64,000 bases of DNA from Geovibrio ferrireducens (GCF_026226615.1 NZ_JAJAPB010000002.1:248001-312000), one strand, 5' to 3'; positions 43,807 through 52,748 are shown, numbered from the stretch's first letter. Translations and numbers: made by a program. The notes: generated from the letters alone by a model not told the origin.

Positions 43807-44472
43807 ATGAGCCTTGGCGAAGAACTGAAGAATGTTGAGCTTTTTTCAAAGATTGAATCAAACAAGCTTGAAAAAATAGCCCAGTCACTCAAAACCAAAA
43901 AGTTCAATAAGGAAGAAACCGTTCTTCATAAAGGGGATGCCGGCACTGAGCTGTGCATTGTTCTTTCCGGTTCTTTCCGTGCCGTTCTCATTGACGAGGA
44001 CGGGGACGAAATCCTCCTGCACCGCTTCGGCAAGTATGACATATTCGGCGAGTTCAGCCTCATAGACCAGAAAGAACGCGCCGGGACAATCATAGCAGAT
44101 GAGGAGTCAAGCCTCTGCAAAATAGGCAGAGAGCCATTCCTCCGCCTTATGAGGGAGGAGCCGGAGGTTGCCATAACCATGCTCCAGATCCTTGTGGGCA
44201 GGCTGCGGAAGGCGGATGAGCTCATAGAGTCCCTCGCGTTTCTGAATGTTAAGGAAAGGATATTAAAGCAGCTTTTTGACATTGCCAAGGAAAACGGCGA
44301 GAAAAACGGCAGCTATATCAGGATAAAAAAGCTCACCCATCAGGAAATAAGCTCCATGATCGGCGCGTCCAGAGAATCTGTCACCAAGTGCATGAAAATC
44401 CTGAACCTTGAAGGGCATGTGAAAATGAAAGGGGACAACCTTTACCTTAAGGAGCCTTCTCTTTTTTATTAG
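43807..44472 (+). CDS. Crp/Fnr-family transcriptional regulator
   Basis: 221 residues. The N-terminal cyclic-nucleotide-binding fold spans about 10-125 (GDAGTELCIVLSGSFRAVLIDEDGDEILLHRFGKYDIFGEFSLIDQKERAGTI), and a winged helix at 150-220 has LTHQEISSMIGASRESVTKCMKIL, the Crp recognition helix with R-E. The N-terminus lacks the four-cysteine cluster of Fnr, so it is not an Fe-S oxygen sensor; the ligand is open. GGAGG lies 5 bases before the ATG at 43807, excluding a longer TTG-started frame. It could bind the palindromes at 13539 or 34679 (inference). Confidence 0.92.
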   Translation: MSLGEELKNVELFSKIESNKLEKIAQSLKTKKFNKEETVLHKGDAGTELCIVLSGSFRAVLIDEDGDEILLHRFGKYDIFGEFSLIDQKERAGTIIADEESSLCKIGREPFLRLMREEPEVAITMLQILVGRLRKADELIESLAFLNVKERILKQLFDIAKENGEKNGSYIRIKKLTHQEISSMIGASRESVTKCMKILNLEGHVKMKGDNLYLKEPSLFY

Positions 44473-44632
44473 CTTTTTCGGTGAAGTACTGGCAGGGCAT
44501 GCCGGAAGATCTGAAAACGGAGAGCGAGGGCATAAGCTTTGACTTGAAACCCAGTATCCTGCATCCGTGGGGCATCCCCTCTTCCCATGTCACGTAATAG
44601 CCTTCGCACTTGTAGCAGTTCACTCTTTTCAT
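44447..44632 (-). CDS. Small conserved cysteine protein
   Basis: 61 residues. Four cysteines in CYKC...C...C with the segments YYVTWEEGMPHGCRILGFKSK and FRSSGMPCQYF. I recall this arrangement (YKC-x-YYVTW, GC-x-GFK-K, SSG-x-C) from short conserved proteins of Campylobacterota and deltaproteobacteria, of unknown function; a metal site is likely. The last 26 bases overlap the 3' end of the convergent Crp/Fnr gene. A fair ribosome binding site (AGGT) is 9 bases upstream. Confidence 0.7.
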   Translation of the reverse strand: MKRVNCYKCEGYYVTWEEGMPHGCRILGFKSKLMPSLSVFRSSGMPCQYFTEKANKKEKAP

Positions 44633-44712
44633 CTTTTTAAAACCTGACCCCTTGTATCTGATTTCAGGGATGATATATTATCAGTAATTCAAAATAAGTT
44701 AAAGAGGTTAAA

Positions 44713-46641
44713 ATGTTTGCCCTGTATTCCCCCGATATTCTCAGCAGTAAAGACAAACAGATAAAAGAAGCAATAGATAACGCAAAACAGCTTGCAAACG
44801 AGCTTTGCAGGCAGGAAAACCCCACTTACGACAGCTTTATGAAGCCTCTGGAAAAGACAGGTGCGGAAATCTCGAAGCTGTTCTTCCCTGTTGGGCACTT
44901 AAACAGCGTATGCAACAGCAAAGAAACTCAGGAGCTCTACGCCGCCTGCATCCCTCTATTAAGCGACTACTCCACATGGTTTAACCAGAACGCGGAGATA
45001 ATGAAAGCGGTTAAAAGAATCGCGGAAACAGAAGACCTCACCCCCGCAAGGCGTAAATCCGTTGAGGATTCCCTCCGCAGTTTCAGGCTGGGCGGCGTTG
45101 ACCTGCCTGAGAATAAAAAGCAGCGTGTAAAAGAGATCGCCCTTGCACTGAGCGAACTCGGAAACGCCTTTTTCCAGAACCTGCTGAACGCCACAGCGGC
45201 ATATGAACTTGAGATAACCGACCCGGCGGACATGGAAGGGATACCTGAAAGCGACCTTGCCGGAATGAAGACCGAAAACGGCTGGAAGCTCACCCTCCAG
45301 ATGCCTGTCTACATTGCCTACATGACCCACGGCAGAAACAGAGAAATAAGGGAAAAGCTCTACAAAGCTTACTGCACAAGAGCGCCCGAAAACGGCGGTG
45401 TTATAGAAAACACAATGCGTCTGCGCCATGAACTGGCACAGCTCACAGGATTTGAGAACTATGCGGAATACTCCCTCGCATCAAAAGACGCAAACAGTCC
45501 GGCGGATGTGCTCAGGCTCCTTGAAACACTCCTTGAGCGCGTGAAAAAACCTGCCGAAAAAGAGATTGAAGAACTCAGGACATTCTTCGGGCAGGAGATT
45601 GAGAGCCATGACTTCATGTTTGTCTCTGAACAGTACAAGAAGCACCTTTACGGATTTGATGAAGAACTCTACCGCCCGTATTTTGAAAAAAACAATGTCA
45701 TAAACGGAATGATCAGCTTTCTGGACAAGGTTTTCTCTCTCAGGTTTGAGAAGAAAGATGTTCCCGTATGGCATGAAAGCGTAACAGTTTACGATATTTC
45801 AAGGGACGGGCACGAATTTGCCCGCCTCTACATGGACATGGAAGCCCGCAAAGAAAAGCGGGACGGAGCATGGATGAACGACTGGGTGACAAGACACACA
45901 GAGGACGGACAGGTTATTCCCGCCACTGCAATCATAGCCGCCAACTTCCCCTCCGCAAAGGACGGCCGTCCGTCGCTCCTCAGACACAGGGATGTGGTAA
46001 CTCTCTTCCATGAAATGGGGCACGCCCTGCACCACCTTTGCAGCGAGATTGACGAGGCGGATGTGAGCGGCATAAACGGTGTGGAGTGGGATGCAGTGGA
46101 ATTTCCTTCACAGTTTCTGGAGCTTTTCGCCTATGAGGAGGACGTACTGTCCATGTTCGCAAAACATTATCAGACAGGGGAAATCATCCCCGCTGAGATG
46201 GTGGGAAGGCTGAAAGATGTACGCAGCTACCATGCGGCGCTTGTTATCCTCAGACAGATAGAATTCGGCATGTTTGACATGCTGATACACCAAAAACCCT
46301 GCACAGAGGCTGAGGTTCAGGAGATTCTTGACAAGGTGCGCGAAAAAACATCGCTGATAAAGCCGCCCTCATACAACAAATTCCAGAACGGATTCAGCCA
46401 CATATTCTCCGGCGGGTACGCCGCAGGCTACTACAGCTATAAATGGGCGGAGCGCATGAGCGCGGATGCCTTTATGGAATTCAGAAAACAGGGAATCTTC
46501 AACAGGGAACTGGCTGACAGATATTTCGGTATCATCCTGAAAAACGGCGGCAGCCGCAAAGCCATGGAACTCTACCGTGAGTTCATTGGCCGTGAGCCCG
46601 GTATTGAAGGGATGCTCGAACTGGAAGGGATTAAGGCATAA
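44713..46641 (+). CDS. M3-family zinc metallopeptidase (oligopeptidase A-like)
   Basis: 642 residues, close to the 680 of oligopeptidase A. The zinc site is FHEMGHALHH (HExxH near 434) with the third ligand glutamate in GVEWDAVEFPSQFLE. A C-terminal GGYAAGYYSYKWAE is the family's substrate-loop signature. It cleaves short peptides in the cytoplasm; no signal peptide is present. AGAGGT lies 5 to 6 bases before the ATG. It ends before a strong shared terminator. Confidence 0.95.
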   Translation: MFALYSPDILSSKDKQIKEAIDNAKQLANELCRQENPTYDSFMKPLEKTGAEISKLFFPVGHLNSVCNSKETQELYAACIPLLSDYSTWFNQNAEIMKAVKRIAETEDLTPARRKSVEDSLRSFRLGGVDLPENKKQRVKEIALALSELGNAFFQNLLNATAAYELEITDPADMEGIPESDLAGMKTENGWKLTLQMPVYIAYMTHGRNREIREKLYKAYCTRAPENGGVIENTMRLRHELAQLTGFENYAEYSLASKDANSPADVLRLLETLLERVKKPAEKEIEELRTFFGQEIESHDFMFVSEQYKKHLYGFDEELYRPYFEKNNVINGMISFLDKVFSLRFEKKDVPVWHESVTVYDISRDGHEFARLYMDMEARKEKRDGAWMNDWVTRHTEDGQVIPATAIIAANFPSAKDGRPSLLRHRDVVTLFHEMGHALHHLCSEIDEADVSGINGVEWDAVEFPSQFLELFAYEEDVLSMFAKHYQTGEIIPAEMVGRLKDVRSYHAALVILRQIEFGMFDMLIHQKPCTEAEVQEILDKVREKTSLIKPPSYNKFQNGFSHIFSGGYAAGYYSYKWAERMSADAFMEFRKQGIFNRELADRYFGIILKNGGSRKAMELYREFIGREPGIEGMLELEGIKA

Positions 46642-46670
46642 GCCGCTGTCACTTTTTTATCATCAACAAA

Positions 46671-46696
46671 AAAACCCCTCCGTTAAGAGGGGTTTT
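46671..46696. terminator. Bidirectional terminator between the M3 peptidase and feoB
   Basis: AAAACCCCTC (46671-46680) with GAGGGGTTTT (46687-46696), loop CGTTAA. Both strands carry T-tracts (four Ts plus on the plus side, eight on the minus side). Confidence 0.92.
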
Positions 46697-46726
46697 CTGT
46701 ATAATTCAGATTTTTATCGGTTCAGT

Positions 46727-48871
46727 TCAGATCATCAGGCTCACAACATTGTAAGCGATGATTGATACAACAAATGCGAACACAGTATAGCCGACAAGAG
46801 CAAAAGCCGTCCATTTTCTGCTGCCTGTCTCCTTGTTTATGACAGCGAGTGTCACGAAGCAGGGTGAGTAAAGCATTGTAAACAGAAGGAATGCCACTGC
46901 TGTTGCAATTGACCATGAGGGGTCGCTGGCGAGTCTGGCTGACAGAGGCTCTGATTCCTCAGCATCAACCTCACCGAGAGAGTATGCAGTGCCGAGGGTG
47001 GAAACCACAAGCTCTTTCGCTGCGATACCTGCAATGATAGAGATGTTTGTTCTCCAGTCAAATCCGGCAAGCTGTGTTACAGGCTCAAAGAAAGTGCCTA
47101 TTCTGCCTGCGTATGAGCCTCTGAGTTCCTCGGAAAGCGCGGCGTTTTCAATTTCAGCTATGGCTTCCGCCTGAGCTTCCTCGTCTGCTACTGTGCTTTC
47201 AACCTGAGCTATCTGGTCTTCATAGTACGCGCTTCTCTCTTCGCTCATTCCGGGGAATGTCATCAGAGCCCACAGGATGACAGACACAGCAAGGATTATA
47301 GTACCTGCTTTTTTGACGTACATCCATGTCTTTTCCCATGCGTGAAAGAGAAGGCCTTTAACTGTGGGCATCCTGTAAGGGGGAAGCTCCATAATGAAAA
47401 CCGACTGCTCGCCTTTCACTATGGTAAGTCCGAGAACCTTCGCCATGAGAAGAGCAAGCGCCCAGCTTCCCAGAGTGATGCCGAGCATCATTCCGCCTTT
47501 GTTGCCGGGCCAGAATGCCGCTATAAGAAGAGCATAAACCGGAAGCTTCGCACCGCACGCCATAAAAGGAGTGGTGAGAATCGTCAGGAGTCTTTCTTTG
47601 GGGCTTTTGATAGTTCTTGCAGCCATTACACCGGGGATTGCGCATCCGCCAGCTATACCGCCGCCGACTATGTAGGGAACAACAGAGCTGCCCTGAAGGC
47701 CGAAAGCACGGAAAACACGGTCAAGCATGTAGGCAATCCTTGTCATGTAGCCGGTGTCCTCAAGGATGGCAATGATGAAGAACATGAACAGAATCAGCGG
47801 TGCAAAACCGAGAACCCCGCCTACGCCGTCTATAATACCTGAAATAACAAGCGATTTAAGCAGACCGTCGGGAAGAAGCGCATCAGCAGTATCTCCCATC
47901 CAGCCGAAGAGGCTTTCAAGCCAGCCCACGGGTGTTTCGCTTGCCCAGAATGTAAATTCATAAAGACCATAGAGAACGGCAAGCATTATAAAGGGGCCGA
48001 GAACTCTGTTAGTGAGCACCTTATCAGCCTTATCAGAAAGATAAAGCCTCTCCATTTCGTTCTCTTTTTTAACCACGTCTTTCAGAACGGATCTGAGGTA
48101 GCCGTATCTGTAGTCCGCTATGATTATTTCGGGGTAAGTGTCGAGTGTTTTTTTAAGGTGCTTTTCAACTCTTTCAACTATTGCGGTGAGTTTTCCGTGA
48201 ACATCGGCGAACGCTTCGCCCTTTTTCATTATTTCCGCATCGTTTTCAAGATATTTAATGGCAGTCCACCTTGAGGGGTAGCTGTCTGTGAGGAAGGATT
48301 TCTCATTGATGATCGCTTCCATTTCCTCAAGTGCAGGGTCAAGGTCGCTTCCGTAGGATATTCTGAACTCTCTTTTTTCGGACTTGAACTTAAGAATGCC
48401 CTCAAGAAGCTCTTTTTTGCCCACGCCGTCCCTTGCTATTGTTTTAATAACCGGAACACCGAGTTTTTTAGAAAGAAGCTCAGCATCCACACGGATATTT
48501 CTCTTCTCCGCCATGTCTATCATGTTGAGCGCCACAACCACAGGCTTGTTAAGCTCCATAAGCTGAACAGCAAGGTAAAGGTTACGCTCAAGGTTTGAGG
48601 CATCAACAACATCTACTATAACATCAGGGTTAGTGGTGGTGATAAAGTCTCTGGCTACCACTTCCTCAAGGGAATAAGCGGTGAGAGAGTAGGTTCCGGG
48701 AAGGTCAGTGAGGATGATTTCGCTTCCGTCGTAGCTGATTCTGGCTTCCTTCTTCTCAACTGTAACTCCGGCATAGTTCGCCACTTTGTAGTGCGTGCCG
48801 GCGATAAGGTTGAAAAGGGTTGTTTTTCCGCTGTTGGGGTTGCCCGCCAAAACTGCTTTCAATGCTGACAT
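46727..48871 (-). CDS. feoB: Ferrous iron transporter FeoB (first copy)
   Basis: 714 residues. The N-terminal GTPase domain has G1 GNPNSGKTTLF, G3 DLPGTYSLTAYS, and G4 NMID with G5 region. The membrane part has the two gate motifs: GGGIAGGCAIPGVMAAR and a later GFDWRTNISIIAGIAAKELVVST. It imports Fe2+ through the inner membrane. A 60-residue helical insert (SEERSAYYEDQIAQVESTVAD...) separates the last helices. It is 4 bases after its feoA and divergent from a second feoAB pair. Confidence 0.96.
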   Translation of the reverse strand: MSALKAVLAGNPNSGKTTLFNLIAGTHYKVANYAGVTVEKKEARISYDGSEIILTDLPGTYSLTAYSLEEVVARDFITTTNPDVIVDVVDASNLERNLYLAVQLMELNKPVVVALNMIDMAEKRNIRVDAELLSKKLGVPVIKTIARDGVGKKELLEGILKFKSEKREFRISYGSDLDPALEEMEAIINEKSFLTDSYPSRWTAIKYLENDAEIMKKGEAFADVHGKLTAIVERVEKHLKKTLDTYPEIIIADYRYGYLRSVLKDVVKKENEMERLYLSDKADKVLTNRVLGPFIMLAVLYGLYEFTFWASETPVGWLESLFGWMGDTADALLPDGLLKSLVISGIIDGVGGVLGFAPLILFMFFIIAILEDTGYMTRIAYMLDRVFRAFGLQGSSVVPYIVGGGIAGGCAIPGVMAARTIKSPKERLLTILTTPFMACGAKLPVYALLIAAFWPGNKGGMMLGITLGSWALALLMAKVLGLTIVKGEQSVFIMELPPYRMPTVKGLLFHAWEKTWMYVKKAGTIILAVSVILWALMTFPGMSEERSAYYEDQIAQVESTVADEEAQAEAIAEIENAALSEELRGSYAGRIGTFFEPVTQLAGFDWRTNISIIAGIAAKELVVSTLGTAYSLGEVDAEESEPLSARLASDPSWSIATAVAFLLFTMLYSPCFVTLAVINKETGSRKWTAFALVGYTVFAFVVSIIAYNVVSLMI

Positions 48872-48875
48872 ATAA

Positions 48876-49109
48876 TTACCCCTTCACTTCAACGTAGATA
48901 TTGTCCGCTTCGCTGTTGCGGAGTGTAACCACAGTATCATTAACTTTCAGCGCAACCGGGTCATACAGAGGAGCTCTGCCCGTAACAAAAACCTCCGCTC
49001 CGACAGAAATACCTATGTCTCGGATGCGGCGGCAAATCTCGCCTTCACAGTTTATTTTTGTTACCGTTCCTTTCTGGTTTACTTTCATATTTCTTAATAA
49101 GACTTCCAA
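48876..49109 (-). CDS. feoA: FeoA-domain protein (first copy)
   Basis: About 78 residues with the SH3-like FeoA fold: MKVNQKGTVTKINCEGEICRRIRDIGISVGAEVFVTGRAPLYDPVALKVNDTVVTLRNSEADNIYVEV. It assists FeoB. GGAGGAGG lies 5 bases before TTG at 49109, so that TTG is chosen over an earlier one and over the internal ATG. The first gene of feoAB-1. Confidence 0.93.
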   Translation of the reverse strand: MEVLLRNMKVNQKGTVTKINCEGEICRRIRDIGISVGAEVFVTGRAPLYDPVALKVNDTVVTLRNSEADNIYVEVKG

Positions 49110-49417
49110 ATTAACCTCCTCCAATTTTACTTAGAGTGCCTATTCAAATTTTGGATTCTAAAATTAATTAGTGCTATATAACTATGTATCATCTATGTCA
49201 ATAGAGAAAATTCAATTGAAAACACATATCAATCAGCTTTTTGAAGTCTTTTTGAACCCTAGTTCCTGACATATATCTTCTTTTTTCACCAGTGCAATTT
49301 TTTTGGCTGCTGCATAAATATAAAATTACCAAGAATTTTATTGCCACATTCAAACTTATATACTAAAACCTAAATTTATTATCTATATCTAACAAAGAAA
49401 GAGATACCAGGTGAAGC
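49110..49417. promoter_or_regulatory. Divergent promoter region of the two feo operons
   Basis: 308 bases of AT-rich sequence between the two feoA genes. A 10-bp palindrome TTCAATTGAA lies at 49211-49220 and weak inverted AATTTT/AAAATT arms at 49147-49165. I see no classical Fur box (GATAAT repeats), so the metal regulator is not evident. No gene is present. Confidence 0.4.
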
Positions 49418-49660
49418 ATGCCGGAAACTGAAATTCTGACATTGTCCGAGATGAAGACAAACGAAAAAGCACGCATAAAAAACTACAGCGCGAAAGGGCT
49501 TCTGAAACAGAAGCTTTACAATATGGGGTTCATCCCCGGCTCGGAGATACTCATGGTGCGCACTGCACCCCTGATGGACCCTATTGAGGTTATGGTTCAG
49601 AACTACTTCGTAACTATCAGGAAAGAAGAAGCCGGAATAATAGAAGTGGAACTGATATGA
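49418..49660 (+). CDS. feoA: FeoA-domain protein (second copy)
   Basis: 80 residues of FeoA type: TLSEMKTNEKARIKNYSAKGLLKQKLYNMGFIPGSEILMVRTAPLMDPIEVMVQNYFVTIRKEEAGIIEVEL. It differs clearly from the other FeoA, so this is not a recent duplicate. AGGTGAAGC precedes the ATG. Its stop overlaps the feoB start by 4 bases (ATGA). Confidence 0.94.
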   Translation: MPETEILTLSEMKTNEKARIKNYSAKGLLKQKLYNMGFIPGSEILMVRTAPLMDPIEVMVQNYFVTIRKEEAGIIEVELI

Positions 49661-52098
49661 TAAAGGTTGCCCTTGCCGGACAGCCCAACTGCGGCAAGTC
49701 CACTATATTCACAATGCTCAGCGGAGTTAATCAGCACATAGCCAATTATCCGGGTGTCACTGTGGATAAAAAAACCGCTGTGATGAGCCACGGCGGAACA
49801 AAGATTGAGCTTGTTGACCTTCCGGGAACTTACTCCTTCAGCTCATTCTCCCTTGAGGAGCGCGTGGCTAAGGATTACCTGATAAATGAGAGCCCCGATG
49901 TCATCATCAACGTAATAGATGCCTCCAATATCAAACGCAGCCTGTATTTGACCTTCCAGCTTCTGGAGCTTGGGATTCCGGTTGTGCTTGTGCTTAATAT
50001 GGCTGATGTCGCCAAAAGACGCGGCATGGAAATTGATGTGAAAAAACTGTCCGAACTGCTCCGGGTAAAAGTTGTTGAGGCTGTGGGCTCCAGAAACATA
50101 GGCAGAAAAGAGATACTCAGCGCGGTCACCGATGTCGGTTCATGTGGCGCTGTGGATTTTGAAATAAACTATGAAGAGCTTGAACAATACATAGCGAAAT
50201 ACACAGGCAGGATTAAGACTGATTCGGCAATATCTCCCAGATGGTTTGCCATAAAAGCCCTTGAGGCTGATGAGGCTGTACTAGCGAAAACTGGCATAAC
50301 AAAGGAAGAGATGGAGGATGAGTACAGAAAGATACATTCAGCCCACGATCTGGATATTGATTCCTTCCTCGCTGCAATAAGATACCAGAGTGCTGACTAC
50401 CTCTACCACAAATGCGTAAAGGAAACCGCGGCAGGAAAAGAAACCCTCACCTCAAAGGCGGATAAAATAATCCTGAACAGATGGCTTGCCTTCCCTTTTC
50501 TCGCCGGGGTAATCTATCTGGTTTACCAGCTCTCCATAGTTATGGGATACAAGCTAACGAACTACACATGGCCTTATCTTGCCATGCTGAAAAACCTTAT
50601 AATATCCGTTCTGCCGGAGCCTCAGTTTATCGATGTACCGATACTCACCGACTTCGGAATCTGGATGACGAACAGCGCCCTTGCCCTTCTCAACTATGTG
50701 CCTATCTTCCTCATCCTCTTTGCGCTGATCGCAGTCATTGAGGACATAGGCTACATGCCCCGCATTGCCTTCATACTGGACAGGGTTTTCAAACGTTACG
50801 GGCTGCACGGTCAGTCCACCCTTCCCCTTGTTCTCGGCGGCGCTTTTGTGGGCGGCTGCGCTGTTCCCGGAGTCATGGCTACTAAAGGGATAGCGGATGA
50901 ACGGGCGAGGCTCGCCACTGTGCTTACCGTGCCTTACATGAACTGCCTGGCAAAAGTTCCGTTTTATGCCCTCCTCCTCGGTGCGTTTTTTGAGGAGCAG
51001 ATGACGCTTATGATGTTTTTTATCTCCACAGTAACTATCTTCATAGCCCTCACTGTGGCGCGTCTGCTTACCCTGACATTTCTCAGAAACAGGGAGACAG
51101 CCCCCTTTGTCATGGAACTTCCCCCTTATCATCTGCCTACATTGAAAGGGGTTGTGCTCAGGGCATTCCAAAGGGTCTGGGTATATATAAAAAAGGTGGG
51201 CGGCATAGTTCTCGCAGTTGCTGTGGTACTGTTCGTTCTATTGCAGTTTCCGGGTATTTCACCTGAAAAAGAGGCTGAAATAAACGCTCAGGCTGATGCA
51301 GCAATGCAAAAATTTGCGGATAATGCCGGAAAGACCCAGTATGCGGAAATTCTGGGAGAGAAAGAGAATATCCATAAGCTGATAAACCTTTACAACACAT
51401 ACAGGGCGCAGAAAATGACAGCATCCTCCCCCGAAGCAGCGGAGAGGATTGATGCGGCGCTGAAAGCGGAACACCCGCTTCTGACAGGTTTCATCGTGCC
51501 GGAAAACGATGAGCAGAGAGCAGTCAGCAGAGAGGTCAGAACCCTTTCCCGCACGGGGCAGACACTTCTGAACGAAATAAAGACAGAGAAGATACAAACC
51601 TCCTTTCTGGGCATGTTCGGCCGCTCATTAGAGCCGCTCACACAGTTCGCAGGATTTGACTGGCGTGTGAATGTGGCATTTCTAAGCTCATTCGCCGCCA
51701 GAGAAAGCGCTGTCGCAACCCTCGGCTCAATATACGAAACAGGCATGGCTGATCAGAGAGCGGAAGAGGCCATGTCGTCCGACGGGCTATATACACCGCT
51801 GCACGCTGTCGCCATGCTGATATTCATGATACTGACCCCGCCCTGCATAGCCACAATGATCGTGGTGCGCATGCAGACAGGCTCATACAGATGGATGATG
51901 TTTGCCATTTTCTTCCCTATGGTTCTGGGCGTGGCGGCAGCATCTGTTTTCTTCACCCTTGGCGGAGCTTTCAGCCTGACAGGGGTGGAAACCATGCTGG
52001 CGTTCTATCTCCTCATGGCGGGCTCAGCACTTACTGCAGGCTTCATAAAGGGCAGACCCGTCAACTGGAAAGGCGGCTGCCTGAAACAGGACTCATAA
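49657..52098 (+). CDS. feoB: Ferrous iron transporter FeoB (second copy, long)
   Basis: 813 residues. GTPase domain with G1 GQPNCGKSTIFTML, G3 DLPGTYSFSSFS and G4 NMAD. Membrane gates: GGAFVGGCAVPGVMATK and GFDWRVNVAFLSSFAARESAVAT. It is 99 residues longer than FeoB-1, mostly because of a helical insert of about 120 residues (roughly 535-655) between membrane helices. Translationally coupled to its feoA. The small periplasmic protein at 52137 is 38 bases downstream and probably part of the same operon. The two FeoBs may differ in affinity or in metal; that is inference. Confidence 0.96.
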   Translation: MIKVALAGQPNCGKSTIFTMLSGVNQHIANYPGVTVDKKTAVMSHGGTKIELVDLPGTYSFSSFSLEERVAKDYLINESPDVIINVIDASNIKRSLYLTFQLLELGIPVVLVLNMADVAKRRGMEIDVKKLSELLRVKVVEAVGSRNIGRKEILSAVTDVGSCGAVDFEINYEELEQYIAKYTGRIKTDSAISPRWFAIKALEADEAVLAKTGITKEEMEDEYRKIHSAHDLDIDSFLAAIRYQSADYLYHKCVKETAAGKETLTSKADKIILNRWLAFPFLAGVIYLVYQLSIVMGYKLTNYTWPYLAMLKNLIISVLPEPQFIDVPILTDFGIWMTNSALALLNYVPIFLILFALIAVIEDIGYMPRIAFILDRVFKRYGLHGQSTLPLVLGGAFVGGCAVPGVMATKGIADERARLATVLTVPYMNCLAKVPFYALLLGAFFEEQMTLMMFFISTVTIFIALTVARLLTLTFLRNRETAPFVMELPPYHLPTLKGVVLRAFQRVWVYIKKVGGIVLAVAVVLFVLLQFPGISPEKEAEINAQADAAMQKFADNAGKTQYAEILGEKENIHKLINLYNTYRAQKMTASSPEAAERIDAALKAEHPLLTGFIVPENDEQRAVSREVRTLSRTGQTLLNEIKTEKIQTSFLGMFGRSLEPLTQFAGFDWRVNVAFLSSFAARESAVATLGSIYETGMADQRAEEAMSSDGLYTPLHAVAMLIFMILTPPCIATMIVVRMQTGSYRWMMFAIFFPMVLGVAAASVFFTLGGAFSLTGVETMLAFYLLMAGSALTAGFIKGRPVNWKGGCLKQDS

Positions 52099-52136
52099 AG
52101 CCCCAATGAGGGCAGAAATAAAAAAGAGGTGGACTC

Positions 52137-52439
52137 ATGAAAAAATTAATCATCGTTCTTGCGGTAGTACTCACCGCGTCAATGGCTTTTGCCCATACTG
52201 CACTTATGGCATGCTTCGCAGAAGGTGAAGGCAAAGTGACATGCGAAGGCGGTTTCAGTGACGGCAGCAGCGCAGCGGGTTCAAAGTTCCGCGTTGAACA
52301 GAACGGAAAGACAGTATTCGAAGGCAAGTTTGACCAGAACAGCGAAATAACCTTCGCCAAGCCTGCCGGAGAATATCAGGCTGTGCTTGACGCTGGTGAC
52401 GGTCACAAAGTTATCGTGAAAAGCAAGGACATCAACTAG
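52137..52439 (+). CDS. Small exported protein in the second feo operon
   Basis: 100 residues. A Sec signal peptide (KKLIIVLAVVLTASMAFA) is followed by HTALMACFAEGEGKVTCEGGFSDGSSAAGSKFRVEQNG and a beta-rich remainder. The mature N-terminus begins with histidine, and two cysteines and the repeated VTCEGGFSDGS pattern could bind metal. I do not recognise a named family with certainty; it resembles small DUF4198-like beta-sandwich exported proteins. GAGGTG lies 5 bases before the ATG. Placement after feoB suggests a periplasmic iron-handling role (inference). Confidence 0.75.
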   Translation: MKKLIIVLAVVLTASMAFAHTALMACFAEGEGKVTCEGGFSDGSSAAGSKFRVEQNGKTVFEGKFDQNSEITFAKPAGEYQAVLDAGDGHKVIVKSKDIN

Positions 52440-52440
52440 A

Positions 52441-52538
52441 CAGTGCTTCTGCCTGCATCCTGCGGCATAAGCACACACGCTCGCGCCGTGATGAACACGG
52501 CTTCGCTTCGCACGGCGAGGCATACATCCCTGTATGCC
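52441..52538 (+). repeat. Modular hairpin element, copy D
   Basis: Module 1 is GTGCTT/AAGCAC (52443-52448 with 52469-52474) enclosing GCC-T-GCA-TCC-TGC-GGC, a TCC-loop hairpin. Linker ACACACGCTCGC follows. Module 2 is GCCGTG/CACGGC (52485-52490 with 52496-52501), loop ATGAA, then TTCGCTTCGCACGGCG. Module 3 is GGCATACA/TGTATGCC (52519-52526 with 52531-52538), loop TCCC. It lies directly after the small exported gene. Confidence 0.85.
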
Positions 52539-52553
52539 GGGGGAACAACCAGA

Positions 52554-52592
52554 CAGTGCTTCTGTCTGCATCCTGCGGCATAAGTACACACG
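52554..52592 (+). repeat. Direct repeat of module 1 of copy D
   Basis: 39 bases match 52441-52479 at 37 positions (differences at the bases corresponding to 52452 and 52472). The core of copy D is therefore flanked by a direct repeat, just as copy C is flanked by the atpG 3' end duplicates. Confidence 0.75.
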
Positions 52593-52599
52593 TTTTCAG

Positions 52600-52693
52600 G
52601 TCATCCTGAACCCGCAGGGGTGAAGGATCTCAATCTGAGAAAGCGTAGTTACCTGTTACGGAGCTTGAGACTCTTCACTCTGTTCAGAGTGAC
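52600..52693. repeat. 94-bp long hairpin repeat (third family)
   Basis: GTCATCCTGAAC at the left pairs with GTTCAGAGTGAC at the right (10 of 12), and GAAGGATCTC with GAGACTCTTC (8 of 10). The layout mirrors the 81-bp family but the sequence is different. The 52440-52771 interval contains only repeats and the terminator below. Confidence 0.7.
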
Positions 52694-52722
52694 TCATGAA
52701 TGGAAAATTGAAAACCGGAAAC

Positions 52723-52748
52723 AAAAAAGGCGGGGTCATGCCCCGCCT
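52723..52748 (-). terminator. Rho-independent terminator of the superoxide reductase gene
   Basis: AGGCGGGG (52728-52735) with CCCCGCCT (52741-52748), loop TCATG, followed on the minus strand by six Ts. It lies 23 bases beyond the stop. Confidence 0.92.

Noticed and set aside
49110-49417. Fur box between the feo operons
   Set aside because: Looked for GATAATGATAATCATTATC-like repeats; only AT-rich weak palindromes found.
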